NCBI GenBank assembly: GCA_021792135.1
Contig: JAJYVF010000004.1
Span: 153,601-217,600 of the forward strand
Reading direction: 5' to 3'
DNA length: 64,000 nt
DNA from: Acidobacteriota bacterium
GTDB lineage: Bacteria > Acidobacteriota > Terriglobia > Terriglobales > Acidobacteriaceae
A program made the translations under genes and the position numbers. Positions 26,622 to 34,317 of the stretch are shown piece after piece; within the stretch, counting starts at the first letter, position 1; each line of letters opens with the position of its first letter. A model generated the notes under the pieces. It saw only the letters and a program-made list of their open reading frames with translations, did no database searches and was not told the DNA's origin.

Positions 26622-29063
26622 CTACGTTTCGGGTGCGGCCAGCAGCCGCTTCCAGGTCCGCTGGTTGCGCCGGAAGCTCTTCTTCAGATCCTCGAGGATG
26701 CGCTCGAAATCCGCGTGGCCGTGCAGCCGGTTCCACGCGGGATTCTTCGAAAACCACGGATAGTTCTCGTTGCCCAGATAAATGGCCCGGCGCAGCCAGT
26801 GCAGAGCTTCGCTTTCATCCCCGTCCACGGCGAAGTATGTTGCCAGCCGGTAGGCCATTTCGCTGTCCGCCTCGGCCGCGGCCATCGACTCCTCGGTGAT
26901 CAGCGACGCCGCCCGCTCGCGGTCGCCCATCTGCACGTAGCACATGGCCAGTGTCGGTACCGCGATCCGCATCGAGCTGTCGTCGCGGATGACCGTCTCG
27001 AGGATATCGACGGCCTGGTTCAGATCGCCCTGGCGCATGCGCTGGTATGCCAGCGAAGTGCGCAGCAGCGGATAATTCGGCTCCAGCGTCAGCCCCTTCT
27101 GCAGCTCCTCTTCTGCGAGTTCGAGCTGATTCTGGTACTGGTAGACCCGGGCACGGTGGTTGTAGATCACCGCGGCATTCGCAGGATTGAGCGTGAGCGA
27201 GCGATGGAACTGATCGAGCGCCTCCTCGTACATGCCGTCGATGCGCAGCGTGATGCCGGCGACCAGGTGCACGTTCCAGTCGTTGGCTGCGGTGTGCAGC
27301 AGATGTTCGATGCCGTGGCGCGCGCTCTCCTTTTCTCCGCGGGAGAGCAGCATGTAGACGCGGTACAGATTGGCTTCCACCGATCCAGGGTCCAGTTCCA
27401 GGGCACGATCCAGCGCCCTGCGCGCGGCCATCACGTGCATGTGGCCACCGAAGCCGTGGCGGATGTACTGCAGCTGCGTGATCCCCAGGCCGCTCCAGGC
27501 CGGCGCGAAGGTGCCGTCGCGCTCCACCACCGCTTCGAAAAGCTGCCGCGCCCGCTCCAGATCGGCGCGGCTGCCGGTGCGCTGCATGAATCCCGAAAGC
27601 ATCGCCCGCGCCTGCAGATATTCCTCCGAAAGCTCCTCTCCCAGGTTGGTGTGGCGCAGCCCGCTGCCTTCGGCGGCAGGCCGTAGCTGGCCGATTCCCT
27701 GCAGCGACGCGAAGACCTCGTTGCAGATTTCCGTCTGCACGGCGATCAGGTCGAAGGACGGAACGCTGACCGTGCCGCCGCTGCGCACGCTCTGGCTGTG
27801 AACTTCCAGCAACTGCCAGTTCAGGTCGAAGCCGTCGGCGGAGCGAAGGAAATTGCCCGCCAGCACCCAGCTCACCAGCAGCTTCTGACCGATCTCCAGG
27901 GGGTCCATCCTGGCCAGCGGCAGGTGCATCAGCGTGCTCGATGGACGTACCACCAGCGACGACATGCGCGCAATCCGCGCCGCGATGGCGTCCGCCAGGG
28001 CAAAACCGTACAGCGGCGCCACTTCCGTTGCCCCCAGGTTCTGGAACGGCAGCACCAGGATCGTGTTCTGCGCGACCTTCTCTCCGGAAGGCTCGCGGAA
28101 GCGCTCCGCCAGCATCGAGAGCAGGCCGGTATTGCGCTTCTCCTGCTCGGTGGACGTGGAGGGCGGCAGCACCGCAGCAGCATCGCCGGGAATGATGCCA
28201 GTCTCGATCTGCAGCGCCTTCATGATGGTCTTCAGCGCCTCGCGTACCTCGGCCGCGCTCGCATAGCGATCAGCGGGAGTCTTCCGCAGACAGCGCATAA
28301 TGACCGAGTTCAGCTCGGGGGGAATCTTGTCCAGCGGATCGGGCTCAAGAAACTGAATGGCGCGGATGCTCAGGAACTCGTCGCCGTCCGGACGCGCAAA
28401 AGGATGGCGCCCGCTGGCCAGCTCATAGAGGATCAGCCCCAGGGCCCACAGGTCGCTCTGCACGCTGCTCTGCCCGGTCACGAACTGCTCCGGAGCCATA
28501 TACGCGATAGTTCCGCCTCGCGCCGTATAGGTGGCGGTGGGTGCGCCCGGTTTGCGGTTGGAGGCCTTCGCCGGGTCGAATTCCAGCTCCTCCGGAGGCA
28601 GCCGGCGTGCCAGACCGAAGTCGAGGATCTTCACCAGACCGCCATCGGTGAGCATGACATTTGCCGGCTTCAGGTCGCGATGGAAGATGCCCAGCGAGTG
28701 GGCCGCGCTCAGGCCGTCGGCGATCTGGATGCCGACCGAAAGCTCCAGCTGGAGGCTCGCCGGCCCCCGGGCAATGATCTTGTCCAGCGACTGGCCGGGG
28801 ATGTACTGCATGACGATGAAGGCTTCTTCGCCTTCCTCGCCGACCTCGTAAATGGCGCAGACATTGGGGTGCTCGATGGCGGAGGCCATGCGCGCCTCCC
28901 GCAGCACGGTGGAGCGCATCTGCTCGAGCGAGAGCGCACCGCGCTTGAGCACCTTCAGCACGACCGGGCGCATCAGCTGGGTGTCATTCGCCAGGTACAC
29001 GATACCGCTGCCGCCCGCGCCCAGCTTGCGGACGAGTTCGTAGTGCTTGATAACGCGTGCCAT
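26622..29063 (-). CDS. Ser/Thr protein kinase with TolB-like and TPR regions
   Basis: From ATG 29063 this is 813 residues. The Hanks-type kinase domain occupies about 8-270: GAGGSG loop (15-20), Lys37, HRDLKPANV (Asp130), DFG (148-150) and APEQ. No membrane helix follows. Instead there is a region starting TILVLPFQNLGA that resembles TolB/FlgO-like N-terminal domains seen in other kinase/TPR regulators. A run of TPRs covers about 490-760 (AWSGLGITQLQYIRHGFGGH; AAVIYNHRARVYQYQNQLEL). It probably phosphorylates protein partners recruited by the TPRs. Its start lies 20 bases from the palindrome shared with the AbrB/PIN operon. Confidence 0.88.
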   Translation of the reverse strand: MARVIKHYELVRKLGAGGSGIVYLANDTQLMRPVVLKVLKRGALSLEQMRSTVLREARMASAIEHPNVCAIYEVGEEGEEAFIVMQYIPGQSLDKIIARGPASLQLELSVGIQIADGLSAAHSLGIFHRDLKPANVMLTDGGLVKILDFGLARRLPPEELEFDPAKASNRKPGAPTATYTARGGTIAYMAPEQFVTGQSSVQSDLWALGLILYELASGRHPFARPDGDEFLSIRAIQFLEPDPLDKIPPELNSVIMRCLRKTPADRYASAAEVREALKTIMKALQIETGIIPGDAAAVLPPSTSTEQEKRNTGLLSMLAERFREPSGEKVAQNTILVLPFQNLGATEVAPLYGFALADAIAARIARMSSLVVRPSSTLMHLPLARMDPLEIGQKLLVSWVLAGNFLRSADGFDLNWQLLEVHSQSVRSGGTVSVPSFDLIAVQTEICNEVFASLQGIGQLRPAAEGSGLRHTNLGEELSEEYLQARAMLSGFMQRTGSRADLERARQLFEAVVERDGTFAPAWSGLGITQLQYIRHGFGGHMHVMAARRALDRALELDPGSVEANLYRVYMLLSRGEKESARHGIEHLLHTAANDWNVHLVAGITLRIDGMYEEALDQFHRSLTLNPANAAVIYNHRARVYQYQNQLELAEEELQKGLTLEPNYPLLRTSLAYQRMRQGDLNQAVDILETVIRDDSSMRIAVPTLAMCYVQMGDRERAASLITEESMAAAEADSEMAYRLATYFAVDGDESEALHWLRRAIYLGNENYPWFSKNPAWNRLHGHADFERILEDLKKSFRRNQRTWKRLLAAPET

Positions 29064-29082
29064 GATCCAGTTTACCGGATGA

Positions 29083-29106
29083 AAGTAAAGAATGTTATCT
29101 TTACTT
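29083..29106. promoter_or_regulatory. Perfect palindrome between the kinase gene and the AbrB/PIN operon
   Basis: AAGTAAAGA (29083-29091) and TCTTTACTT (29098-29106) are perfect inverted arms around ATGTTA. The site is 20 bases upstream of the kinase ATG and 18 bases upstream of the antitoxin ATG. AbrB-type antitoxins bind such symmetric AT-rich sites, so autoregulation is likely, and repression could extend to the divergent kinase gene. Confidence 0.6.
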
Positions 29107-29124
29107 CTGGAAATGGAGGTAAAG

Positions 29125-29388
29125 ATGGGCCGCTCCAGCACCGTCAGCAGCAAGGGTCAGGTGACGATCCCACAGGAAGTTCGTGTCCGTCTCGGGCTGA
29201 GGCCGGGAGATCGCGTGGAGTTCGTCGCACAGGGCGACCGGACGGTGATCCGGCCGGTACGGGAGCATGTGAATCCCTTCGATCAGTACATTGGCAAGTT
29301 TCCGCACCTCCGGACGCGCAGGGAAATCCATGACTGGATCAGCGCGGTCCGTGGGCGTAATCCAGACGGCGAAGTGGGCTGGGAATGA
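29125..29388 (+). CDS. AbrB/MazE-type antitoxin
   Basis: The ATG at 29125 follows an ideal GGAGGTAAAG ribosome site; an upstream in-frame ATG at 29092 overlaps the palindrome and is less likely. The 87 residues begin with a SpoVT-AbrB swapped-hairpin domain (STVSSKGQVTIPQEVRVRLG, then RPGDRVEFV). A C-terminal tail rich in Arg and Trp follows that would bind the toxin. Its stop overlaps the toxin start (ATGA). Confidence 0.87.
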   Translation: MGRSSTVSSKGQVTIPQEVRVRLGLRPGDRVEFVAQGDRTVIRPVREHVNPFDQYIGKFPHLRTRREIHDWISAVRGRNPDGEVGWE

Positions 29389-29804
29389 GGACGGCCATCG
29401 ACACGAATGTTCTCCTGGCGCTCTGGGCCGGGGAGGCATCGGCTGAGAAAGCCTCGAGGTTTCTGGATCTGGCCATGGGACAGGGCGCGCTGGTGATCAG
29501 CCCGATTGTCTACGTGGAGGGACTGGGGAATCCGAGCATTTCGGAAGATGCGATGAACGAGTTCCTCGAATCGACGCGGATCACGGTGGACTGGTCGCTG
29601 GAACGGCGGGTCTGGGGTCTGGCGGCTTTGCGGTTCGAGCAGTATGCGAAACGCCAGCCAACCCACGGATCGGGAGAGGTGCGTCGTCTGCCGGCCGATT
29701 TCATCATCGGGGCACATGCCACCCTGCACGCGGACCGGCTGGTGACGCTCGATCAGCGGCGGTACCGTGCCGATTTTCCGGAATTGATGCTCGTCGAACT
29801 GTGA
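29385..29804 (+). CDS. VapC-type PIN-domain toxin, second locus
   Basis: This 139-residue PIN domain shows Asp6 in AIDTNVLLALW, Glu in VYVEGLGN, Asp in LPADFIIGAHA and Asp in LVTLDQRRY. It pairs with an AbrB-type rather than RHH antitoxin, so it is distinct from the vapBC pair at 11630-12287. Both genes are intact and translationally coupled. Confidence 0.87.
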   Translation: MRTAIDTNVLLALWAGEASAEKASRFLDLAMGQGALVISPIVYVEGLGNPSISEDAMNEFLESTRITVDWSLERRVWGLAALRFEQYAKRQPTHGSGEVRRLPADFIIGAHATLHADRLVTLDQRRYRADFPELMLVEL

Positions 29805-29843
29805 TACCGGACTGGCGCGATGGAGGCCGGGGTTCTCCTCCGC

Positions 29844-30170
29844 TTATTCCCCTCCCACGATCTTGCGCAGCCGGATGCCCTGACGGTTCAGTTCTTCCAC
29901 GAACTCTTCAATACGGGTCAGGAAATCCTGGCCGGAACGCAGAAAGCGCGGCATCGAATTCCAGACCTCGCGCACCGCTTCCGGATTCTCGAGCAGGGCG
30001 ACCGCGGCTCCGGCGGCGGCTACGGCGACTCCGGATTTGCGCCTGCCGCTAAGCAGCAGGAACGCGCCCACGATGAGGGACCCAGCAGCCACGCTGCGCG
30101 TCCAGTGATGGGCGGATGCGGTGGTTTCGATCTGCGGAGCAAGTGTCATAGTTCTGATTTTGCCGTCCAT
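29844..30170 (-). CDS. Small membrane-associated hypothetical protein
   Basis: This 108-residue protein has a hydrophobic N-terminal half (SVAAGSLIVGAFLLLSG and VAVAAAGAAVALLE, probably two helices). Its amphipathic C-terminal half is FLRSGQDFLTRIEEFVEELN. A second ATG at 30149 is an alternative start. It follows the 30191-30502 gene closely in the same direction. No function known. Confidence 0.6.
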   Translation of the reverse strand: MDGKIRTMTLAPQIETTASAHHWTRSVAAGSLIVGAFLLLSGRRKSGVAVAAAGAAVALLENPEAVREVWNSMPRFLRSGQDFLTRIEEFVEELNRQGIRLRKIVGGE

Positions 30171-30190
30171 GGAATTTGTGATCGCCTGCC

Positions 30191-30502
30191 TTAATCGAGA
30201 TCGAATTCGCGCAGTGGCTTGCCCACATCCGGGGTCTCCTTCGCTTTGCGCAGAGCTTCTTCAAAACGCTTGTTGAAGACGTCTTCCCGGTTCTTCTCCG
30301 CTTCCATCGACTGCCGGAACAGGCTCTCCTTGCGCTCCTCGGCTTCGCGCAGAGCGCGCGTGGCGGCGTCGAAGTCCTCGAAGGTGCGCTTGCGTGGCGC
30401 GGGCGTGTGGGCGATGACCGCCCGCGAGGCAACATCGATTTTGAGCATCGCCCCGCAGTCGGGGCAGGCAATTTCCAGAATCGGACTGGTTTTGGGAGCC
30501 AT
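30191..30502 (-). CDS. Small zinc-ribbon-like conserved hypothetical protein
   Basis: This 103-residue protein begins with a single CPDC knuckle in LEIACPDCGAMLKIDV, which resembles half a zinc ribbon. A long charged helix follows (TRALREAEERKESLFRQSME to KRFEEALRKAKE), ending in an acidic REFDLD. The family appears conserved among Acidobacteria by pattern; its role is unknown. It sits between bshC and the small membrane protein, all on the minus strand. Confidence 0.65.
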   Translation of the reverse strand: MAPKTSPILEIACPDCGAMLKIDVASRAVIAHTPAPRKRTFEDFDAATRALREAEERKESLFRQSMEAEKNREDVFNKRFEEALRKAKETPDVGKPLREFDLD

Positions 30503-30619
30503 ACCGCATTCACCCAGGACAACTACGTTTCCAGAGGCTGAGTGTAACGCCCGGGCAGCGGGTGGCGCAAACTGTGGCGACCTTCGGCAACTACTGATTT
30601 TTAAGACAGTCGAACCTCG

Positions 30620-32236
30620 TCAGAGGCAGATCGCCTTGTGCCCCGGACACTCCTGGGCCGCTCGCTCGATGAGCGTATCGATCAGGGAAGCTCCATAGCG
30701 CGCCAGATAGGCAATGCCGCCGATGGTGCGCTCCTGCGGATGGCGGTCGGGGAACAAGTTGAAGAAGATGGTGTCCACATGGCGGCGGATGCTGGCCTCG
30801 CGCTGCAACTGGTAGTTGGCCGCGAGGCGGCGCAGGCGGTTCATCTGGTAGCGCATCTTCGAGGCCGAAACCTGCGCGGCGCGTCCCAGGCCGGGGTCGA
30901 GAGACTGCGCCCATTTCACCAGCGATTCAAGCTCGCCGTCGAGAGCATTGCCTGTGGCCGCCAGCTGCTGTTTCCCCTCGATGGGAATGGCCCGCGCGCC
31001 CAGGCGCTGCGACAGTTCGTCGGGATGCGACTGCAGGATGTCGGCCAGCGACAGCTCATGCTGCGCGAGCACCCTGGCGATGGCCGGCTCGATCAGCGTG
31101 GCGCTGAGCCGCGGCAGAACCGGCGTGGTGCGCCCCAGAATCGCCTGATAGAGCACCTGCGACTGCGCAAAATAGGCAATCTCCGCCGGGCCTCCGACGT
31201 AGGCCGCCGTCGGCAGCAGCCGATCCTGGAAGACGGGACGAAGCAGCGCATTGGGGCTGAGGCGCTCGGGAGCCGTCTCGAGAATGCCCAGCAGCTCGTC
31301 GCCGGAGTACGCCGTCTTTCCAGCGAGCCAGGAGTTTCCCTTCCGGCGAAGCGGCTGCCGCGTGCCCGTGGCCTCGTCGATGAGGAACAGCAGACTGCTG
31401 CCCGGCGCAACCAGCACCTGGGAGTGGTAGCCGCGCTCGGCCAGCAGTCGGTCGCGTGCATGCAGCGCAGCCTCGAGATCCTCGGCGTGTTCAATGGCGT
31501 GGCGCAGAACCTCGCCGCCCAGGGCATGAGCGCGGCGATCGGCCGCATCCAGAACGACCAGCCCCTGCTCCCGGAAGATTGCAGCCAGCAGACGCGCGAA
31601 CGCCGATGCGAAGGTGGCTTCCGGCGTGTAGCTGGCCACGAGCAGATCGAATTCCGGGGTGCCGCCGATCAGCTCCGCCGCACGGTCGAGCAGCGCGCAC
31701 ACACCGGAACCCAGGGGAATATTGCCGGCCGACCGCCCTGCGTGGGGCTGTTCCGGATCGAGGCGCAGCGTGTGCAGCGCGTGCCGCGCGGGCAGCACGA
31801 TATGATCGGCTTCCGCCAGGTCATGGTCCTCGGTGGCCAGCCAGAAGATGGGCACGGCGTTTGCTCTCCGCGCACGCTGGATGATGGTGGACGCTTTCAG
31901 CAATGTGAACAGCGGGCCGCCGAAGAGCGCCACCTGCTGCCCGGTGACCAGAGCGGATGCGCCGCCGCGCAGCCGTTCAATACTGGCAAGCGTCTCTTCC
32001 CCCGCGCCCCAGGAGAGGTTCTGTTCGCGGAGCAGATCCGCGACCGCGGCCCGGTGCGTCGCATCCTGGACCGATATGGCGTCCTTCCAGGGCTGGGACC
32101 ACGGAGTGGAGACGTAGAAGGGCGCGAGAGGTTCGCGGCTGTCGGCGAAGTCCAGAAAGAGCCGGCTGAGCCGCGGAAGCATGGAGATGGGATAGCAGTC
32201 GATCTGCACGGCAGCAGCCTGATCCGAGTTCGTCAC
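30620..32236 (-). CDS. bshC: BshC, putative cysteine-adding enzyme of bacillithiol synthesis
   Basis: This 538-residue protein starts at GTG, sharing GTGA with the stop of the upstream gene. BshC hallmarks are FYVSTPWSQPW near residue 40, VTGQQVALFGGPLFTLLKA (a Rossmann-like HxGH-family region) and PIFWLATEDHDLAEADHI. A C-terminal coiled coil lies near residues 440-500. BshC joins cysteine to glucosamine-malate as the last step of bacillithiol synthesis. bshA and bshB are not in the window, although a ChbG-type deacetylase lies at 52756. Length is typical for the family. Confidence 0.88.
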   Translation of the reverse strand: MTNSDQAAAVQIDCYPISMLPRLSRLFLDFADSREPLAPFYVSTPWSQPWKDAISVQDATHRAAVADLLREQNLSWGAGEETLASIERLRGGASALVTGQQVALFGGPLFTLLKASTIIQRARRANAVPIFWLATEDHDLAEADHIVLPARHALHTLRLDPEQPHAGRSAGNIPLGSGVCALLDRAAELIGGTPEFDLLVASYTPEATFASAFARLLAAIFREQGLVVLDAADRRAHALGGEVLRHAIEHAEDLEAALHARDRLLAERGYHSQVLVAPGSSLLFLIDEATGTRQPLRRKGNSWLAGKTAYSGDELLGILETAPERLSPNALLRPVFQDRLLPTAAYVGGPAEIAYFAQSQVLYQAILGRTTPVLPRLSATLIEPAIARVLAQHELSLADILQSHPDELSQRLGARAIPIEGKQQLAATGNALDGELESLVKWAQSLDPGLGRAAQVSASKMRYQMNRLRRLAANYQLQREASIRRHVDTIFFNLFPDRHPQERTIGGIAYLARYGASLIDTLIERAAQECPGHKAICL

Positions 32237-33156
32237 GCGCGTTGGGCGCTCCCCGCGCCGGGCCGGGGCCTGCCCGTTCCGGATGCTTTTCGATTCCTGC
32301 CTGCCGCCAGCGCCCGCAAAAGAGCAGGCCGGTCGCGGACCGGAAGGGACTCCAGGGCATGGACCGCAAGGGAACGGTAGACGCCCTCGAGAATCGGATG
32401 CCCGTCCAGGGCCTGAAGATGCAGTTTGACGGTGGAGGCATCTCCGCGGGCGAATGGCCCGCTGAAACTGCTGTGCGCTCCCTGGGTGAAGACATTCCGC
32501 ACCGTCGCCTGTGCAAGCGCCTGAACCATGTCGCTGGCATCATGCTGCCGGAGGCCAGCCGCACGGGCCGTCTCGATCGCAGCGGTCAGCACGCTCACCA
32601 GCAGCGGCGATGCCAGGGTGCCGGCGGCATGGTAGAGCGCCTTGCCGCTGCTGTCGATCCGGAAGGGTGTTCCGCCCAGGCGGCGGATCAGCGCATTGAG
32701 CCTGCCGCGCACGGCGGGCGAGGATGCTTCCACCCCGAAGAGCACGCGCGAAAGCGGCACAGGGCTGCGTGTGGGGAAGGTCATCACCGGATGCACGGCT
32801 GCGGTGAGCGCTCCGGCTTTGCGAACCGCCTCCAGGACGTCGACGGTGAGCGCGCCGCTCGAGTGCACGACCGTCTGGCCGCGCAGACTGCGGCCTTCGG
32901 CCAGGCGCGCGACCACCTCGGGAATGGCGGAGTCGGGGACGCAGAGCCACAGGATCTTCGCGTCGAGACGCGCCTTCTTCCACGAGAGGGCAGGGAGGCC
33001 CGAAAGCCGCCGCGATGTGCTGTTGCGCAGAATGATTTCGCGCGGAGTCATGCCTGCGCTGAGCAGGCCGTAGGCGAGCGAGGTGCCCCAGTTCCCGAGG
33101 CCGATCAGAGCAACGCTGGGCCCCGTATTCCGTTTTGCGTGCCTGGTTACGGGCAT
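32233..33156 (-). CDS. Rossmann-fold/DUF2520 oxidoreductase-like protein
   Basis: This 307-residue protein begins with a dinucleotide-binding site (VALIGLGNWGTSLAYGLLSA). It continues through LWLCVPDSAIPEV and VVHSSGALTVDVLE to a helical C-terminal domain starting near GKALYHAAGTLASP. This is the arrangement of DUF2520/YfeA-like relatives of ProC and 6-phosphogluconate dehydrogenases. Substrate unknown; some homologs lie beside pantothenate genes, which is not the case here. Its stop overlaps the bshC start, so the two are co-translated. Confidence 0.82.
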   Translation of the reverse strand: MPVTRHAKRNTGPSVALIGLGNWGTSLAYGLLSAGMTPREIILRNSTSRRLSGLPALSWKKARLDAKILWLCVPDSAIPEVVARLAEGRSLRGQTVVHSSGALTVDVLEAVRKAGALTAAVHPVMTFPTRSPVPLSRVLFGVEASSPAVRGRLNALIRRLGGTPFRIDSSGKALYHAAGTLASPLLVSVLTAAIETARAAGLRQHDASDMVQALAQATVRNVFTQGAHSSFSGPFARGDASTVKLHLQALDGHPILEGVYRSLAVHALESLPVRDRPALLRALAAGRNRKASGTGRPRPGAGSAQRA

Positions 33157-33198
33157 AGTTGGACCTTCACTGGATGCTACCGTAAGACAGAGGGAATA

Positions 33199-33831
33199 AT
33201 GGCGAAGAAGAAGAAACCGTCAAAGAAAGATCCGCATGCGGTTCCGGTGCGGAAGAAGCTGAAGATCGACGCCGGGCGCCCCGCCCAGGTGCTCGAGTCG
33301 CAGGTCGTCTATGAGGGCCCTCTCTTCCGCATCGTAAAGGATCGTATTCGCGAGCCAGGCGGCACGGAGGCCCGCCGCGATGTGATCCGGCACAACGGTT
33401 CAGCCGTCATGCTGGCCGTCGACCGTTCCAAAAGCAAAAAAGATCCGCTGGTGCTGATGGAGCGTCAGTTCCGCCACGCCGCGCAGCAGTTTCTCTATGA
33501 GCTTCCGGCCGGCACCATCGAAGAGGGCGAAGACCACCTCGCCGCCGCCAAACGCGAACTGCGGGAGGAGACCGGCTACCAGGCGAAAAAATGGACGAAG
33601 CTGGTGAAATACTTTGCCAGCCCCGGCTTTCTGGGCGAATGGATGCAGGTCTTTCTGGCCGAAGATCTGATCCCGGGAGAGGCCCAGCCGGAGGACGATG
33701 AGTCTCTGGAACTCCAGTTTGTGCCTCTTTCCGAACTGCTGCGGCTGATTGACATCGGGAAGATTCTGGACGGCAAAACCCTCGTTTCTCTGATGTGCTA
33801 TTCCCGCCTGATCCGGAAAAAGAGCAGGTGA
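33199..33831 (+). CDS. NUDIX hydrolase, ADP-ribose pyrophosphatase-like
   Basis: This 210-residue protein starts at ATG 33199 after AGGGAATA. A lysine-rich leader (MAKKKKPSKKD) precedes the NUDIX fold. The box spans G to Y in GTIEEGEDHLAAAKRELREE plus TGY, an exact match to GX5EX7REUXEEXGU. LPAG just before the box and the downstream FLGEWMQVFLAE are typical of ADP-sugar pyrophosphatases. It would cleave ADP-ribose or a related nucleotide sugar. It is divergent from the DUF2520 gene. Confidence 0.87.
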   Translation: MAKKKKPSKKDPHAVPVRKKLKIDAGRPAQVLESQVVYEGPLFRIVKDRIREPGGTEARRDVIRHNGSAVMLAVDRSKSKKDPLVLMERQFRHAAQQFLYELPAGTIEEGEDHLAAAKRELREETGYQAKKWTKLVKYFASPGFLGEWMQVFLAEDLIPGEAQPEDDESLELQFVPLSELLRLIDIGKILDGKTLVSLMCYSRLIRKKSR

Positions 33832-33939
33832 CCGGGCCTTCTCCGGCAGTTTCAGAAAACCAAAGCCCTGACGGCAGCGTCTCTATGGAGAGTGGCTGTC
33901 TCCCCAGCCACAGTCTGCCTGAGAGGAAGGTTCGTGTTT

Positions 33940-34158
33940 GTGGCTCAGTACAAAGGCAAGGTAAAGTGGTTCAACAATGCGAAAGGATACGGGTTTATCG
34001 GCCGTGACGACGGACCCGACGTGTTCGTCCACTACAGCGCCATACAGGTAGATGGCTATAAGAGCCTGAAGGAAGGCGATGATGTGGAGTTCGACATAGT
34101 ACAGGGCCAGAAGGGGCCGCAGGCCGATCAGGTGGTGCGAGCCCGCGAAGTTGCCTGA
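33940..34158 (+). CDS. Cold-shock protein (CspA family)
   Basis: A 72-residue single OB-fold starts at GTG 33940, nine bases after AGGAAGG; GTG 33934 is an alternative. RNP1 [10 protein letters not shown] and RNP2 VFVHYS flank the aromatic surface, and [14 protein letters not shown] is the classic N-terminus. It binds single-stranded RNA and DNA and melts RNA structure. The longer frame from 33892 is unlikely for this family. A strong terminator follows at 34201. Confidence 0.92.
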   Translation: MAQYKGKVKWFNNAKGYGFIGRDDGPDVFVHYSAIQVDGYKSLKEGDDVEFDIVQGQKGPQADQVVRAREVA

Positions 34159-34200
34159 AAAGCACGCCGCCGTATTTTTCTTCTTCATACTGGTTTCAAA

Positions 34201-34236
34201 CCTGCGTTCCCGCGAGCGCAGGTCTTTTCTTTCTGT
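34201..34236 (+). terminator. Rho-independent terminator after the cold-shock gene
   Basis: CCTGCGTTC pairs with GAGCGCAGG (one T-G wobble) around a CCGC loop, followed by the T-rich tract TCTTTTCTTTC. It lies 43 bases after the stop. Confidence 0.8.
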
Positions 34237-34317
34237 TTGCGGATCACCGTCCGTAGTGCTCGGGCCGAATACCCGCCGATGGATTCCGCTTCCGGGATCG
34301 TGGTGTAATCGTCTGCA

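Noticed and set aside
27798..29333. 511-residue plus-strand open frame opposite the kinase
   Set aside because: Antisense shadow of the kinase gene with no recognisable domain.
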